A stretch of DNA of 10,922 bases from Flavobacteriales bacterium UBA6049 (GCA_002429085.1 DIYR01000168.1:1-10922), one strand, 5' to 3'; counted from the first letter of the stretch, positions 1-5,948 are shown. Translations and numbers: made by a program. Notes: a model not told the origin generated them from the sequence alone.

Positions 1-292
1 AATTACCTTCTCCAGAAATATTGTACTGAGATATAAGTGGTTGTACCCACCTTGTAATTAGGTTTACATTGTCACTAAGTCCCAATGGAACAACAGGTTG
101 AATGTTTAATATGTTTCTAGAGCCATTGTTTTCACCAATGCCTACATCCATATTATTCTGTAAAGGCACACTAATAAGGCTCGCAATTGGGTTTGCTAAC
201 TTTTTGGCTAACTCTTCAGATGATTGCCCAAAAACTACATGGCAACTACAGGCGATTAGTAATACCATCAAATGCTTAGTGAATTTTCTCAT
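1..292 (-). CDS. Outer-membrane beta-barrel protein of the 'neuromedin U'/transporter-like family, 5' part only
   Basis: The gene starts at 292 and runs off the left edge, so only the first 97 codons are visible. The protein opens with a basic n-region (MRKFTKH), a hydrophobic core and a likely signal peptidase I site after residue 22 (VFG before QSS), so it should be exported. The mature start, SSEELAKKLANPIASLISVP followed by QNN, a glycine-rich turn, NILNIQPVVPL and a 'NLITRW.QPLI' strand, matches the pattern of bacterial barrel proteins often annotated 'neuromedin U' or 'transporter'. I recognise this pattern from memory of the family. Members are predicted outer-membrane barrels and I know of no established substrate. 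No Shine-Dalgarno sequence is seen; a possible promoter box lies at 349-356 and a small hairpin at 313-333 in the leader. Identity is fairly sure; function is unknown. Confidence 0.8.
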   Translation of the reverse strand, partial: MRKFTKHLMVLLIACSCHVVFGQSSEELAKKLANPIASLISVPLQNNMDVGIGENNGSRNILNIQPVVPLGLSDNVNLITRWVQPLISQYNISGEGN

Positions 293-312
293 GTTAGTTT
301 AAACAGTTTTGT

Positions 313-333
313 GAAGGTGGTTGAACTACCTTT
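313..333 (-). other. Small hairpin in the leader of the barrel gene
   Basis: Positions 314-321 pair with 325-332 around a three-base loop (TGA), giving a stem of about eight pairs including one G-T wobble. It lies about 21 bases upstream of the start codon at 292 and downstream of the possible -7 box at 349-356, so it would be in the 5' leader. No U-run follows on the minus strand, so it is not a convincing terminator for the upstream lipoprotein gene. A role in translation or RNA stability is only a guess, and chance is possible. Confidence 0.3.
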
Positions 334-348
334 AGTTATTAGAAAGAT

Positions 349-356
349 CAAATCTA
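349..356 (-). promoter_or_regulatory. Possible Bacteroidota -7 promoter box
   Basis: Read on the minus strand this is TAGATTTG, a full match to the TAnnTTTG -7 element known in Bacteroidota. It ends 57 bases upstream of the start codon at 292, a reasonable leader length. No TTTG/TTG -33 element is found at the usual spacing of about 19 bases, so support rests on one eight-base match. Confidence 0.3.
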
Positions 357-439
357 TAATTAAGAAGGATTACTAGATGACGTAATCTCAAAAATATGAG
401 AGGTAGTAGTGGTATGATGCAACCGTACGAATGAATGCT

Positions 440-835
440 TTATTTTTTATAGAAATTTTTGGTGTAACCAATAGAACTGTCAAGGTACTCTTGTGTAGAA
501 ACAATATCGATTTCAATACTTTCTAAAGTATCAAATTGATCTTGAATATGTCGATAATTTGAAGTCTCAATCAGTATAAATTTACCATTTTCAATTTTGT
601 ATCTAATTGGTACAAATTGCCCTATATCAATGTCTTCATTTTCCCGAAATTTTTCATCTCTATGCCTGGAGATAATTGTTCGGTTATGTTCTCCTCGAAA
701 CCCATATGTCCATGATTTTAAATAAACTACCTCGCCATGAGGCAAATTTACTTCTTCAATTACCCAATCACCTGATGAGATGCATGAAGTAAGTACAATA
801 AACAAGTATATAAGGATCTGGGGTTTCATATGCAT
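440..835 (-). CDS. Small hypothetical lipoprotein
   Basis: A 131-residue protein of unknown function. The N-terminus has a hydrophobic segment ending in a good lipobox (L15-T-S-C18), so it is predicted to be cleaved before C18, lipid-anchored and exported. The mature part is about 114 residues, rich in charged residues and predicted strands, with no motif I can assign. The start may be the second ATG at 829 (MKPQ), which gives a more typical lipoprotein signal of 16 residues; neither ATG has a Shine-Dalgarno sequence. It lies 36 bases downstream of the 205-residue gene on the same strand, so the two are probably co-transcribed. A block near residues 75-90 (FVPIRYKIENGKF) loosely resembles 'LTIRYSVDNPSKH' in the neighbour, hinting at related folds. 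The gene is likely real; its role is unknown. Confidence 0.72.
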   Translation of the reverse strand: MHMKPQILIYLFIVLTSCISSGDWVIEEVNLPHGEVVYLKSWTYGFRGEHNRTIISRHRDEKFRENEDIDIGQFVPIRYKIENGKFILIETSNYRHIQDQFDTLESIEIDIVSTQEYLDSSIGYTKNFYKK

Positions 836-871
836 TTGCGGAACTAAAGTAGTAGTAGCTGGGTATGGAAT

Positions 872-1489
872 TTAAAGCTTTTTAAATGTTTTCTGCGTAG
901 ACAAATCAATCAGTACTTCAGAATTTAAGGAATCTATTGTTTTTAAATACTTTGTAGAGAATACAAATCTATTTTGTCTTTCAATAAACGGTTTTAGTAT
1001 CACAGTATCCTGAATGGTATCAAATTCCCCAAAGCATTCTAATCGTTTTTTGCCACGTTTTAAATAGTCATTATAAAAGAACAAACCATTCTCTAAAATA
1101 AACTCTTCGTAGCCTACTTCTTTATTTCGGATAAAAGTGTTTTTGGTTGAATTTTGCGCGTTATAGTCAATTTGAAAAGTAATTATCTCATGTTTCGAAG
1201 GATTATCAACAGAATACCTTATTGTTAGTCTGTTGCCAATGGATTTAGATAAATCTGTTCCTACTTTAACAAAAGACTTATAGAGCACACTATCAACCAT
1301 GTAAACATATTTGAAATTCTCTTTGTACCCCCACCCTTTAAACCCAGGTACAATTTTCGTTTCTATTACTCTCGCATGAGTCTCATTGGTTTCTCCAATA
1401 AATACAACAGGAAGTTGAGCGTCATTCCAAAGAACGTAAGACGCAATCATCATAAATACCATTCCAAATGCCCAGGGGTTAACTCTCAT
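872..1489 (-). CDS. Membrane-anchored hypothetical protein with DUF3592-like core
   Basis: A 205-residue protein with one N-terminal hydrophobic segment (about residues 7-21) that could be a signal anchor or an uncleaved signal. Residues of about 38-102 have the layout of DUF3592-type domains: a first strand (ARVIETKIVPG), then Y/F-rich strands (KYVYMVDSVLYKSF), then a strand and proline turn (LTIRYSVDNPSKHEI) comparable to the 'v.V.YdP.nP' ending of that family. This is a by-eye pattern match, not a search result. The C-terminal 100 residues contain strand-like segments but nothing I recognise. The start at 1489 is the first ATG and gives a sensible membrane segment. It probably forms a two-gene unit with the downstream lipoprotein. 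Its upstream region shows no clear promoter. Confidence 0.7.
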   Translation of the reverse strand: MRVNPWAFGMVFMMIASYVLWNDAQLPVVFIGETNETHARVIETKIVPGFKGWGYKENFKYVYMVDSVLYKSFVKVGTDLSKSIGNRLTIRYSVDNPSKHEIITFQIDYNAQNSTKNTFIRNKEVGYEEFILENGLFFYNDYLKRGKKRLECFGEFDTIQDTVILKPFIERQNRFVFSTKYLKTIDSLNSEVLIDLSTQKTFKKL

Positions 1490-1842
1490 TCTATTTTAAC
1501 TAGTGATAATCTGCTTTGAGGTGCTTTTTTATGTATTAATAAGAAAGACATCCTTAGTAATAAATTCTCCTTCCATTAATCGTTGTCATTACTTTTTAAT
1601 CGAGAGCCATAAGCTTCTTTGGTCTTGGTGTTGAAGAAGTGCTAAGATAGATAACTAGGAAGAGCTAAAGAGGTTTTCATAACCTTTAAGATCAACTTGT
1701 TTCGAGAAGGATAACCATTTATTTTGTTTGGGATAGAAGGTAAAAGAGTTCAGAAACCAATTTGTTAGTATATCTAGATATCTCTCAGGCTGTCCAAGGT
1801 GAACATCTGGCACCTTAATATGATTCATCATTATCTATTATT
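1490..1842. other. Intergenic stretch between divergent genes
   Basis: About 350 bases separate the minus-strand pair from the plus-strand zinc-ribbon gene. They should contain two divergent promoters, but no full TTTG/TAnnTTTG pair is seen on either strand; the nearest is a TATTATTTG (1836-1844) with one extra spacer base. Two weak hairpins are visible: AGGTT/AACCT at 1671-1685 with a five-base loop, and a CTTCTT/AAGAAG pair around 1614-1639. Neither is followed by a T-run. One short minus-strand ORF is listed separately. No tRNA or IS end is recognised here. Confidence 0.5.
1655..1831 (-). pseudogene. Doubtful 58-codon ORF, possible gene remnant
   Basis: On the minus strand an ATG at 1831 opens 58 codons ending in TAG at 1655-1657. 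The product begins MMNHIKVPDVHLGQPERYLD and continues with aromatic, plausible-looking residues. The 'H-x-G-Q-P-E-R-Y-x-x-x-L-x-x-W/F-L' stretch faintly recalls the region after the catalytic histidine in alpha/beta hydrolases, but that is only an impression. An in-frame TAG lies one codon upstream of the first ATG, so the frame does not extend. It has no signal, no Shine-Dalgarno and no recognised partner fragment. It could be a small real gene, a decayed tail or chance. Confidence 0.2.
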
Positions 1843-1881
1843 TGCTAAATAACTATATTTATGCTAAACAATTATAGTTAT
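1843..1881. repeat. Repeat cluster just upstream of and overlapping the start of the zinc-ribbon gene
   Basis: Two overlapping patterns are present. First, a direct repeat with 19-base period: TGCTAAATAACTATA at 1843-1857 and TGCTAAACAATTATA at 1862-1876 (13 of 15 identical). Second, a perfect nine-base inverted repeat: ATAACTATA at 1849-1857 against TATAGTTAT at 1873-1881, 15 bases apart, whose right arm runs into the ATG at 1880. Related sequences recur after the gene at 2305-2334. The position suits an operator over the promoter or leader, but the same sequence could be the left end of an IS-derived element. Confidence 0.6.
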
Positions 1882-2308
1882 GGCTAAAAAGCTCTCAAAA
1901 TGTGCACGTTGTCAATCAGAAGAACTTATTAAAAGTGGTGTAGTTGGCGGAAGACAACGCTACAAGTGTAAATCGTGTGGTTACCATTTCTCTGTTGATA
2001 AAGTAGGTAAGAAGATTGATGATTACTTTGTGTTGAAGGCATTGCAACTATACTTAGAGGGAGTGAGTTACCGAGAAATTGAACGCCTTTTGGGTGTAAG
2101 TCATGTTAGTGTGATGAATTGGGTGAAACAATATAAAATCAAGCGTCCAGAGCAAACTGATTACCATCCGTCTTACCGAATTCTGAAAAGATCAGAGCTG
2201 ATTGAATTGATGAAAGATGAAGCGTATACAAGTGGAAAAGGACTCTTAATTACAGAGGTGGGAGATAAGTTTATGGTGATTCATTGGGATCGTTTTAGAG
2301 ATAGATAG
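1880..2308 (+). CDS. Stand-alone zinc-ribbon/helix-turn-helix protein, IS1 InsA-like
   Basis: A 142-residue predicted DNA-binding protein. Residues 8-33 form a zinc ribbon with C8-x2-C11 and C30-x2-C33, followed by an aromatic GYHFS tail. Residues of about 51-85 form a helix-turn-helix (KALQLYLEGVSYREIERLLG then VSHVSVMNWVKQY). This order matches InsA, the DNA-binding half of IS1-family transposases, and related IS1595-type N-terminal domains. The last 50 residues (LKRSELIELMKDEAYTSGKG, then ITEVGDKFMVIHWDRFRDR) are not a DDE catalytic domain, and no InsB-like frame follows. The protein therefore looks like an intact DNA-binding factor rather than a working transposase. There is no Shine-Dalgarno; the ATG at 1880 overlaps a repeat arm. 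Related repeats flank the gene at both ends. It lies 108 bases upstream of the carboxylate-uptake porin on the same strand. It could be a domesticated regulator of itself and the downstream cluster (inference) or a decayed IS gene. Confidence 0.82.
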   Translation: MAKKLSKCARCQSEELIKSGVVGGRQRYKCKSCGYHFSVDKVGKKIDDYFVLKALQLYLEGVSYREIERLLGVSHVSVMNWVKQYKIKRPEQTDYHPSYRILKRSELIELMKDEAYTSGKGLLITEVGDKFMVIHWDRFRDR

Positions 2309-2334
2309 CTATATTGATTAGCATATAACTATAT
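2305..2334. repeat. Right-hand copy of the repeat cluster
   Basis: ATAACTATAT at 2325-2334 is an exact ten-base copy, in the same orientation, of 1849-1858. Just before it, 2310-2323 read in reverse is TGCTAATCAATATA, a close inverted copy of the 1862-1876 repeat. Read in reverse, 2305-2324 (ATGCTAATCAATATAGCTAT) aligns with 1861-1881 with one mismatch pair type at two sites and one gap. The block begins inside the stop codon region of the zinc-ribbon gene and ends 83 bases before the porin ATG. It could be an operator for the porin cluster, or a terminal inverted repeat (2305-2324) plus ten-base target duplication (2325-2334). Confidence 0.55.
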
Positions 2335-2418
2335 GACTTTATGATTTGTGGGTAAGATCATTTCACTTTGAGAAGCGTCAAAGCAAACCGATTTATCCTG
2401 TTAAACTAAAAGTCATAT
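2331..2418. repeat. Perfect 10-bp inverted repeat reaching into the porin start codon
   Basis: ATATGACTTT at 2331-2340 is the exact reverse complement of AAAGTCATAT at 2409-2418. A further T-G wobble (2330 with 2419) would put all three bases of the porin ATG (2417-2419) inside the stem. The arms are 68 bases apart. If transcription starts upstream of about 2330, or reads through from the zinc-ribbon gene, the pairing could mask the start codon; if it starts within the loop it cannot form. Chance is possible in AT-rich sequence. Confidence 0.4.
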
Positions 2419-3703
2419 GAGAAGTAAACTGTTGATCGCCATAGCAGTACTAAGCTGTACAACGCTGTGGGCACAAGAACAAACCAACTCCGAACCAGAT
2501 CGAACGTATAAGCCACTCAAGCTTAATTTAAACCAAGACGGAAGCAAATATGTTCGCTTCATTCTTTGGAATCAGATTTGGGCTACTACCAATAATTTAA
2601 ATACGCCAGGCGATGATGGCCTGGAACTTACCGAAGTCAATTTTTCTCTTCGCAGGTCACGTATGTTGGCGTTTGCACAAATTTCTGATCGTTTCTTGAT
2701 CTTAACCCATTTTGGGTTGAATAACTTAAGTTCTGCCAACATGAGTTCGTTGGGTAATACCAATAATGGCCCTCAATTGTTTTTACACGATGCGTGGGGA
2801 GAATTTAAAATAGCTGATTACCTGTTTGTTGGTGGTGGTTTGCATTACTGGAAGGGTATGACACGCTTAGCAAACCAGAGTACACTAAACTTTATGACCC
2901 TAGATGCTCCTCGTCCATTTACACATTGGCACTCTTTAGGGGTTACTGATCAATTCGCTCGTCACATTGGAGTGTACTTCAAAGGTGATATCGGAAAATT
3001 TGAGTACCGACTAGCTATAAACAATCCTATTAATTCTGATAACGCATTGGGTGCAGGTAGACACTATGGAGATGTAGGGTCAGACATTACTTACAATGGA
3101 TCTAACATCTTAGACGAAGATGGTGATGCAGTTGGAAACATGATTTATGAAGGGTATTTTAAGTATGCTTTAATGGATAAAGAAAGCATGAAGTTACCTT
3201 ACTATGTGGGAACATATATGGGTAAAAAGAAGATGTTGAATATAGGTCTTGGATTCTTTGCCCAACCAAACGGAACATACGATACACTTAAATTAGAGCA
3301 TGAGAATGTACTACATTTTGCAGGAGATATTTTCTTCGATCATCCAGTAAGTGGTGGAGCCGTAAACGCTTATGCTAGTGTCCAGAGTTTTAACTATGGC
3401 GAGAACTACATGAGCCGCTGGGCGGGAACGGGAATATCTTATTATGGCCAAGCGGGTTACTACTATGAAAAATGGAAGGTAATGCCTTATGTAAGCTATC
3501 AATTTGCACAATACGATGGCCTAAATGATGATCCAAGTGCGGTAAACGTTGGAGCCAACTACTACGTAAATGGGCATCATGCTAAAATTACAGCAGAGTA
3601 CATGGGCATCTACAACAACTTTATTGAAGGTGGAGGCTACGATGTAGATGGCGATCCAGAGAGCTTCCAGCAATTCAGACTTCAACTCCACATATTCTTA
3701 TAA
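2417..3703 (+). CDS. Outer-membrane porin of the carboxylate-uptake cluster
   Basis: A 428-residue exported protein. The signal peptide has a basic start (MRSK), a hydrophobic core (LLIAIAVLSC) and a likely signal peptidase I site after A19 (LWA before QEQ). The mature protein is rich in alternating aromatic and polar residues, as in transmembrane beta-strands (for example YVRFILWNQIWATTNN, FEYRLAINNPIN, WKVMPYVSYQFAQYDG), and ends in a strand finishing with FL, typical of barrel C-termini. An early 'NFSLRRSRM.AFAQISDRF' segment resembles the N-terminal region of phosphate-selective-porin-like (OprO/OprP-type) proteins. The substrate cannot be read from the sequence; placement 20 bases upstream of a symporter small subunit suggests passage of acetate, propionate or similar acids (inference). 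The start at 2417 is chosen because it gives a complete signal peptide. There is no terminator between it and the next gene, so it probably leads the transport operon. Confidence 0.85.
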   Translation: MRSKLLIAIAVLSCTTLWAQEQTNSEPDRTYKPLKLNLNQDGSKYVRFILWNQIWATTNNLNTPGDDGLELTEVNFSLRRSRMLAFAQISDRFLILTHFGLNNLSSANMSSLGNTNNGPQLFLHDAWGEFKIADYLFVGGGLHYWKGMTRLANQSTLNFMTLDAPRPFTHWHSLGVTDQFARHIGVYFKGDIGKFEYRLAINNPINSDNALGAGRHYGDVGSDITYNGSNILDEDGDAVGNMIYEGYFKYALMDKESMKLPYYVGTYMGKKKMLNIGLGFFAQPNGTYDTLKLEHENVLHFAGDIFFDHPVSGGAVNAYASVQSFNYGENYMSRWAGTGISYYGQAGYYYEKWKVMPYVSYQFAQYDGLNDDPSAVNVGANYYVNGHHAKITAEYMGIYNNFIEGGGYDVDGDPESFQQFRLQLHIFL

Positions 3704-3723
3704 ACTCAGTAAATCAGTTCTTT

Positions 3724-3978
3724 ATGAAAGACAAAATGAAAGCTTACTGGAACGAGAACAAGAAATACCTCTTTATTCTATTGGGAGTATGGTTTCTCGT
3801 GTCCTATGTATTCGGTATCCTGCTAGCAGACTCACTTAACAGCATACAATTGGGTGGATTCAAACTTGGGTTTTGGTTCGCACAACAAGGAAGCATCTAT
3901 GTTTTCGTCATCCTCATTTTTATTTATGTGCGCCTAATGAATAAGCTAGATCGTAAATACGATGTGCACGAAGACTAA
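3724..3978 (+). CDS. DUF4212 sodium:solute symporter small subunit
   Basis: An 84-residue inner-membrane protein with two hydrophobic segments (about 16-36 and 52-69) and the family signature: Y8-W-N-x-N, WFLVSYVFGILL, then GGFKLGFWFAQQGSIYVFV and a closing MNKLDRKYDV. This is the DUF4212 family, known to be encoded immediately upstream of, or sometimes fused to, VC_2705-type SSS symporters and regarded as a putative small subunit. The large subunit follows after 20 bases, exactly as expected. The porin gene ends 20 bases before it. Length and motifs are complete. The start at 3724 is the first in-frame ATG; a second at 3736 (MKAYW) is also possible. Whether the small subunit aids folding, coupling or specificity is not settled by the sequence. 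Confidence 0.95.
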   Translation: MKDKMKAYWNENKKYLFILLGVWFLVSYVFGILLADSLNSIQLGGFKLGFWFAQQGSIYVFVILIFIYVRLMNKLDRKYDVHED

Positions 3979-3998
3979 CCCTTCAAAAAACTAAAAAC

Positions 3999-5687
3999 AT
4001 GGATATTCAAATTTGGACATATATTCTGGTGGGCGTCACCTTTGCATTGTACATCGGTATCGCAATTTGGTCTCGTGCAGGCAGTACGAAAGACTTTTAT
4101 GTAGCAGGTGGTGGTGTATCACCATTGGCTAATGGTATGGCTACCGCGGCCGATTGGATGTCGGCAGCATCTTTTATCTCTATGGCAGGATTGATTTCTT
4201 TCATGGGATACGATGGTTCTGTTTTCTTAATGGGGTGGACAGGCGGATACGTACTGCTTGCTTTACTGTTAGCTCCGTACTTACGTAAATTTGGAAAGTT
4301 TACTGTGCCAGATTTTATTGGAGATCGTTATTACTCAGATGTAGCTAGAACGGTAGCTGTAATCTGTGCGCTTTTTGTTTCGTTTACCTACGTAGCAGGT
4401 CAAATGCGTGGAGTAGGAGTAGTATTCTCTCGTTTCTTAGAAGTAGATGTAGAGTGGGGTGTAGTAATCGGAATGGTTATCGTATTCTTTTATGCAGTAC
4501 TAGGAGGAATGAAAGGAATTACCTACACCCAAGTAGCTCAGTATTGTGTGTTGATTTTCGCTTTTATGGTTCCGGCAATCTTTATCTCATTGCAAATGAC
4601 AGGGAACCCAATTCCTCAATTAGGTTTTGGAGGAACTCTAGAAGACGGAACCTATCTACTTGACAAACTAGATGGGTTGCACCGAGAACTTGGTTTTGCC
4701 GAGTATACGAGTGGAAGTAAATCGATGGTTGATGTATTTGCTATTACAGCGGCCTTAATGATAGGTACAGCAGGTTTACCTCACGTAATTGTACGTTTCT
4801 TCACCGTTCCTAAGGTAAGTGATGCACGTTTAAGTGGTGGTTATGCATTAATCTTAATTGCCATTTTATACACAACTGCTCCTGCAGTAGCAGCATTTGC
4901 TCGTACTAATTTGATTCAAACAGTAAGTAATACGGAGTATGCTATGTTACCAGAGTGGTTTGGTAATTGGGAGAAAACCGGATTACTTGCTTGGGAAGAC
5001 AAGAATAACGATGGTGTTGTGCAATATGTAGCCGATAAAGAAGCAAATGAATTAACGGTTGATCGTGATATCATGGTATTGGCCAATCCAGAGATTGCAA
5101 ACTTACCTAACTGGGTAATTGCCTTGGTGGCAGCAGGTGGGCTAGCGGCAGCTTTATCTACTGCGGCCGGTTTGTTATTGGTAATTTCTACTTCAGTAGC
5201 TCACGATTTATTCAAGAAACAAATCAAGCCAGATATTTCAGAAAAAGGAGAACTGGTTGCAGCGCGTGTAGCGGCAGCAGCAGCTGTAGTAGTGGCAGGA
5301 TACTTTGGTATCAATCCTCCAGATTATGTGGCACCTGTAGTGGCATTGGCCTTTGGGTTAGCGGCAGCGTCATTCTTCCCAGCTATTATCATGGGAATTT
5401 TTAGCAAGCGCATGAACAAAGAAGGTGCAATTGCCGGTATGATTTCAGGTTTGGCTATCACCATATTCTACATCTTGATGTATAAATTCAACATGTTCGG
5501 AGAAACTACCAAAGACGATTGGTGGTTTGGTGTATCACCAGAAGGTTTTGGTACCATTGGTATGTTGGTGAACTTTGCGGTGTCGTTAGCGGTATCTAGC
5601 ATGTTCCCTGCGCCACCACAAGATGTGCAAGACTTGGTAGAAGACATCCGTATCCCTAAAGGAGCTGGTGCGGCAGTAGATCATTAA
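3999..5687 (+). CDS. Sodium:solute symporter, ActP-like (VC_2705 subfamily)
   Basis: A 562-residue SSS (SLC5-type) transporter with about 13 hydrophobic segments. SSS features include the early segment STKDFYVAGGGVSPLANGMA, then ADWMSAASFISMAG in the unwound first core helix, and LAAALSTAAGLLLVISTSVA near residues 382-401. S387-T388 there correspond to the Na2-site hydroxyl residues of PutP/vSGLT-like proteins. Close members are annotated cation/acetate symporters, so Na+-coupled uptake of acetate or another short-chain monocarboxylate is the best prediction. The paired DUF4212 gene and the downstream acyl-CoA synthetase support this. A hydrophilic loop near 329-360 contains D334-K-N-N-D-G339, like an EF-hand calcium loop; to my recollection such acidic loops occur in this subfamily. 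The ORF ends in a cytoplasmic-looking tail with a strong hairpin 15 bases after the stop. The exact substrate is not proven. Confidence 0.95.
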   Translation: MDIQIWTYILVGVTFALYIGIAIWSRAGSTKDFYVAGGGVSPLANGMATAADWMSAASFISMAGLISFMGYDGSVFLMGWTGGYVLLALLLAPYLRKFGKFTVPDFIGDRYYSDVARTVAVICALFVSFTYVAGQMRGVGVVFSRFLEVDVEWGVVIGMVIVFFYAVLGGMKGITYTQVAQYCVLIFAFMVPAIFISLQMTGNPIPQLGFGGTLEDGTYLLDKLDGLHRELGFAEYTSGSKSMVDVFAITAALMIGTAGLPHVIVRFFTVPKVSDARLSGGYALILIAILYTTAPAVAAFARTNLIQTVSNTEYAMLPEWFGNWEKTGLLAWEDKNNDGVVQYVADKEANELTVDRDIMVLANPEIANLPNWVIALVAAGGLAAALSTAAGLLLVISTSVAHDLFKKQIKPDISEKGELVAARVAAAAAVVVAGYFGINPPDYVAPVVALAFGLAAASFFPAIIMGIFSKRMNKEGAIAGMISGLAITIFYILMYKFNMFGETTKDDWWFGVSPEGFGTIGMLVNFAVSLAVSSMFPAPPQDVQDLVEDIRIPKGAGAAVDH

Positions 5688-5701
5688 AATTAGGTTGAAG
5701 A

Positions 5702-5739
5702 AAGGGGTGGTTTAGCTATGCTCAAGCAAGCTGCCCCTT
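5702..5739 (+). terminator. Strong hairpin after the symporter gene (terminator or attenuator)
   Basis: AAGGGGTGGTTT (5702-5713) pairs with AAGCTGCCCCTT (5728-5739) over 12 pairs, three of them G-U wobbles, with four consecutive G-C pairs near the base. A further three pairs (GCT 5715-5717 with AGC 5725-5727) can close the loop after a one-base bulge. What follows (ACTTATTATC) is T-rich but not a clean T-run, so termination may be partial. It begins 15 bases after the symporter stop and ends 26 bases before the next ATG. It could terminate the transport transcript, protect its 3' end, or let limited read-through set the level of the sensor genes. Confidence 0.6.
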
Positions 5740-5765
5740 ACTTATTATCATAATCCTTTGAAACT

Positions 5766-5945
5766 ATGTTAACCAAAAAGCAAAGCATTATATTCTTGAT
5801 AGTATACGGAGCCATGACCCTTATCGGTAGATGGCTTATTGAGGTAAATTACGGTATTTCGGCATTGACATCCATTGCGATTGGTTTTACCTGCTTAATG
5901 TCAGTTTTTCTGCTCGACAGATTCGGTATTTTAACGCTGAAATAA
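5766..5945 (+). CDS. Small two-helix membrane protein, 59 residues
   Basis: An ATG at 5766 opens 59 codons ending in TAA at 5943-5945. The product begins MLTKKQSIIFLIVYGAMTLI and has two hydrophobic segments (about 7-24 and 31-50) separated by RWLIEVNYG, with a short tail (DRFGILTLK). I do not recognise the family. It fills the only sizeable gap in the cluster and ends three bases before the next small membrane gene, on the same strand. Coding-like base use (hydrophobic codons in both segments, no rare features) and tight spacing argue that it is translated. With the next gene it forms a small-subunit-like pair in front of the transporter-type kinase, echoing DUF4212 before the symporter. There is no Shine-Dalgarno; the hairpin at 5702-5739 lies just upstream. 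Confidence 0.68.
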   Translation: MLTKKQSIIFLIVYGAMTLIGRWLIEVNYGISALTSIAIGFTCLMSVFLLDRFGILTLK

Positions 5946-5948
5946 TTC

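Noticed and set aside
102..302. Plus-strand open frame of 66 codons
   Set aside because: It lies opposite the barrel gene, whose minus-strand frame has a clear signal peptide and family-like sequence; the plus frame has no recognisable features.
386..401. TCTCA/TGAGA hairpin as terminator of the lipoprotein gene
   Set aside because: The stem is only five AT-rich pairs with a six-base loop and no following T-run on the minus strand.
1849..2334. A complete, active IS1-family element
   Set aside because: No catalytic DDE frame exists, the ends do not match IS1-type termini, and the ten-base direct repeat is offset by two bases from the inverted repeat on the left side; kept only as an alternative reading of the repeats.
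2341..2370. Porin promoter made of TTTG (2345-2348) and TCACTTTG (2363-2370)
   Set aside because: The -7 element misses the TA and the spacer is only 14 bases instead of about 19, so it is not reported as a feature.
2309..2416. Riboswitch in the porin leader
   Set aside because: The region is only about 100 bases, shows one long-range stem and no recognisable aptamer core.
2572..2763. Minus-strand open frame inside the porin gene
   Set aside because: It is antisense to a well-supported porin and its sequence shows no domain or signal; the same holds for 3311-3511.
3648..3839. Plus-strand frame spanning the porin end and the DUF4212 start
   Set aside because: It is an out-of-frame overlap of two well-supported genes; the frame at 4454-4663 inside the symporter is likewise a shadow.
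5260..5300. GCA/GTA-rich short repeats
   Set aside because: They encode an alanine/valine-rich transmembrane helix of the symporter (ARVAAAAAVVVAGY) and are ordinary codon-level low complexity.
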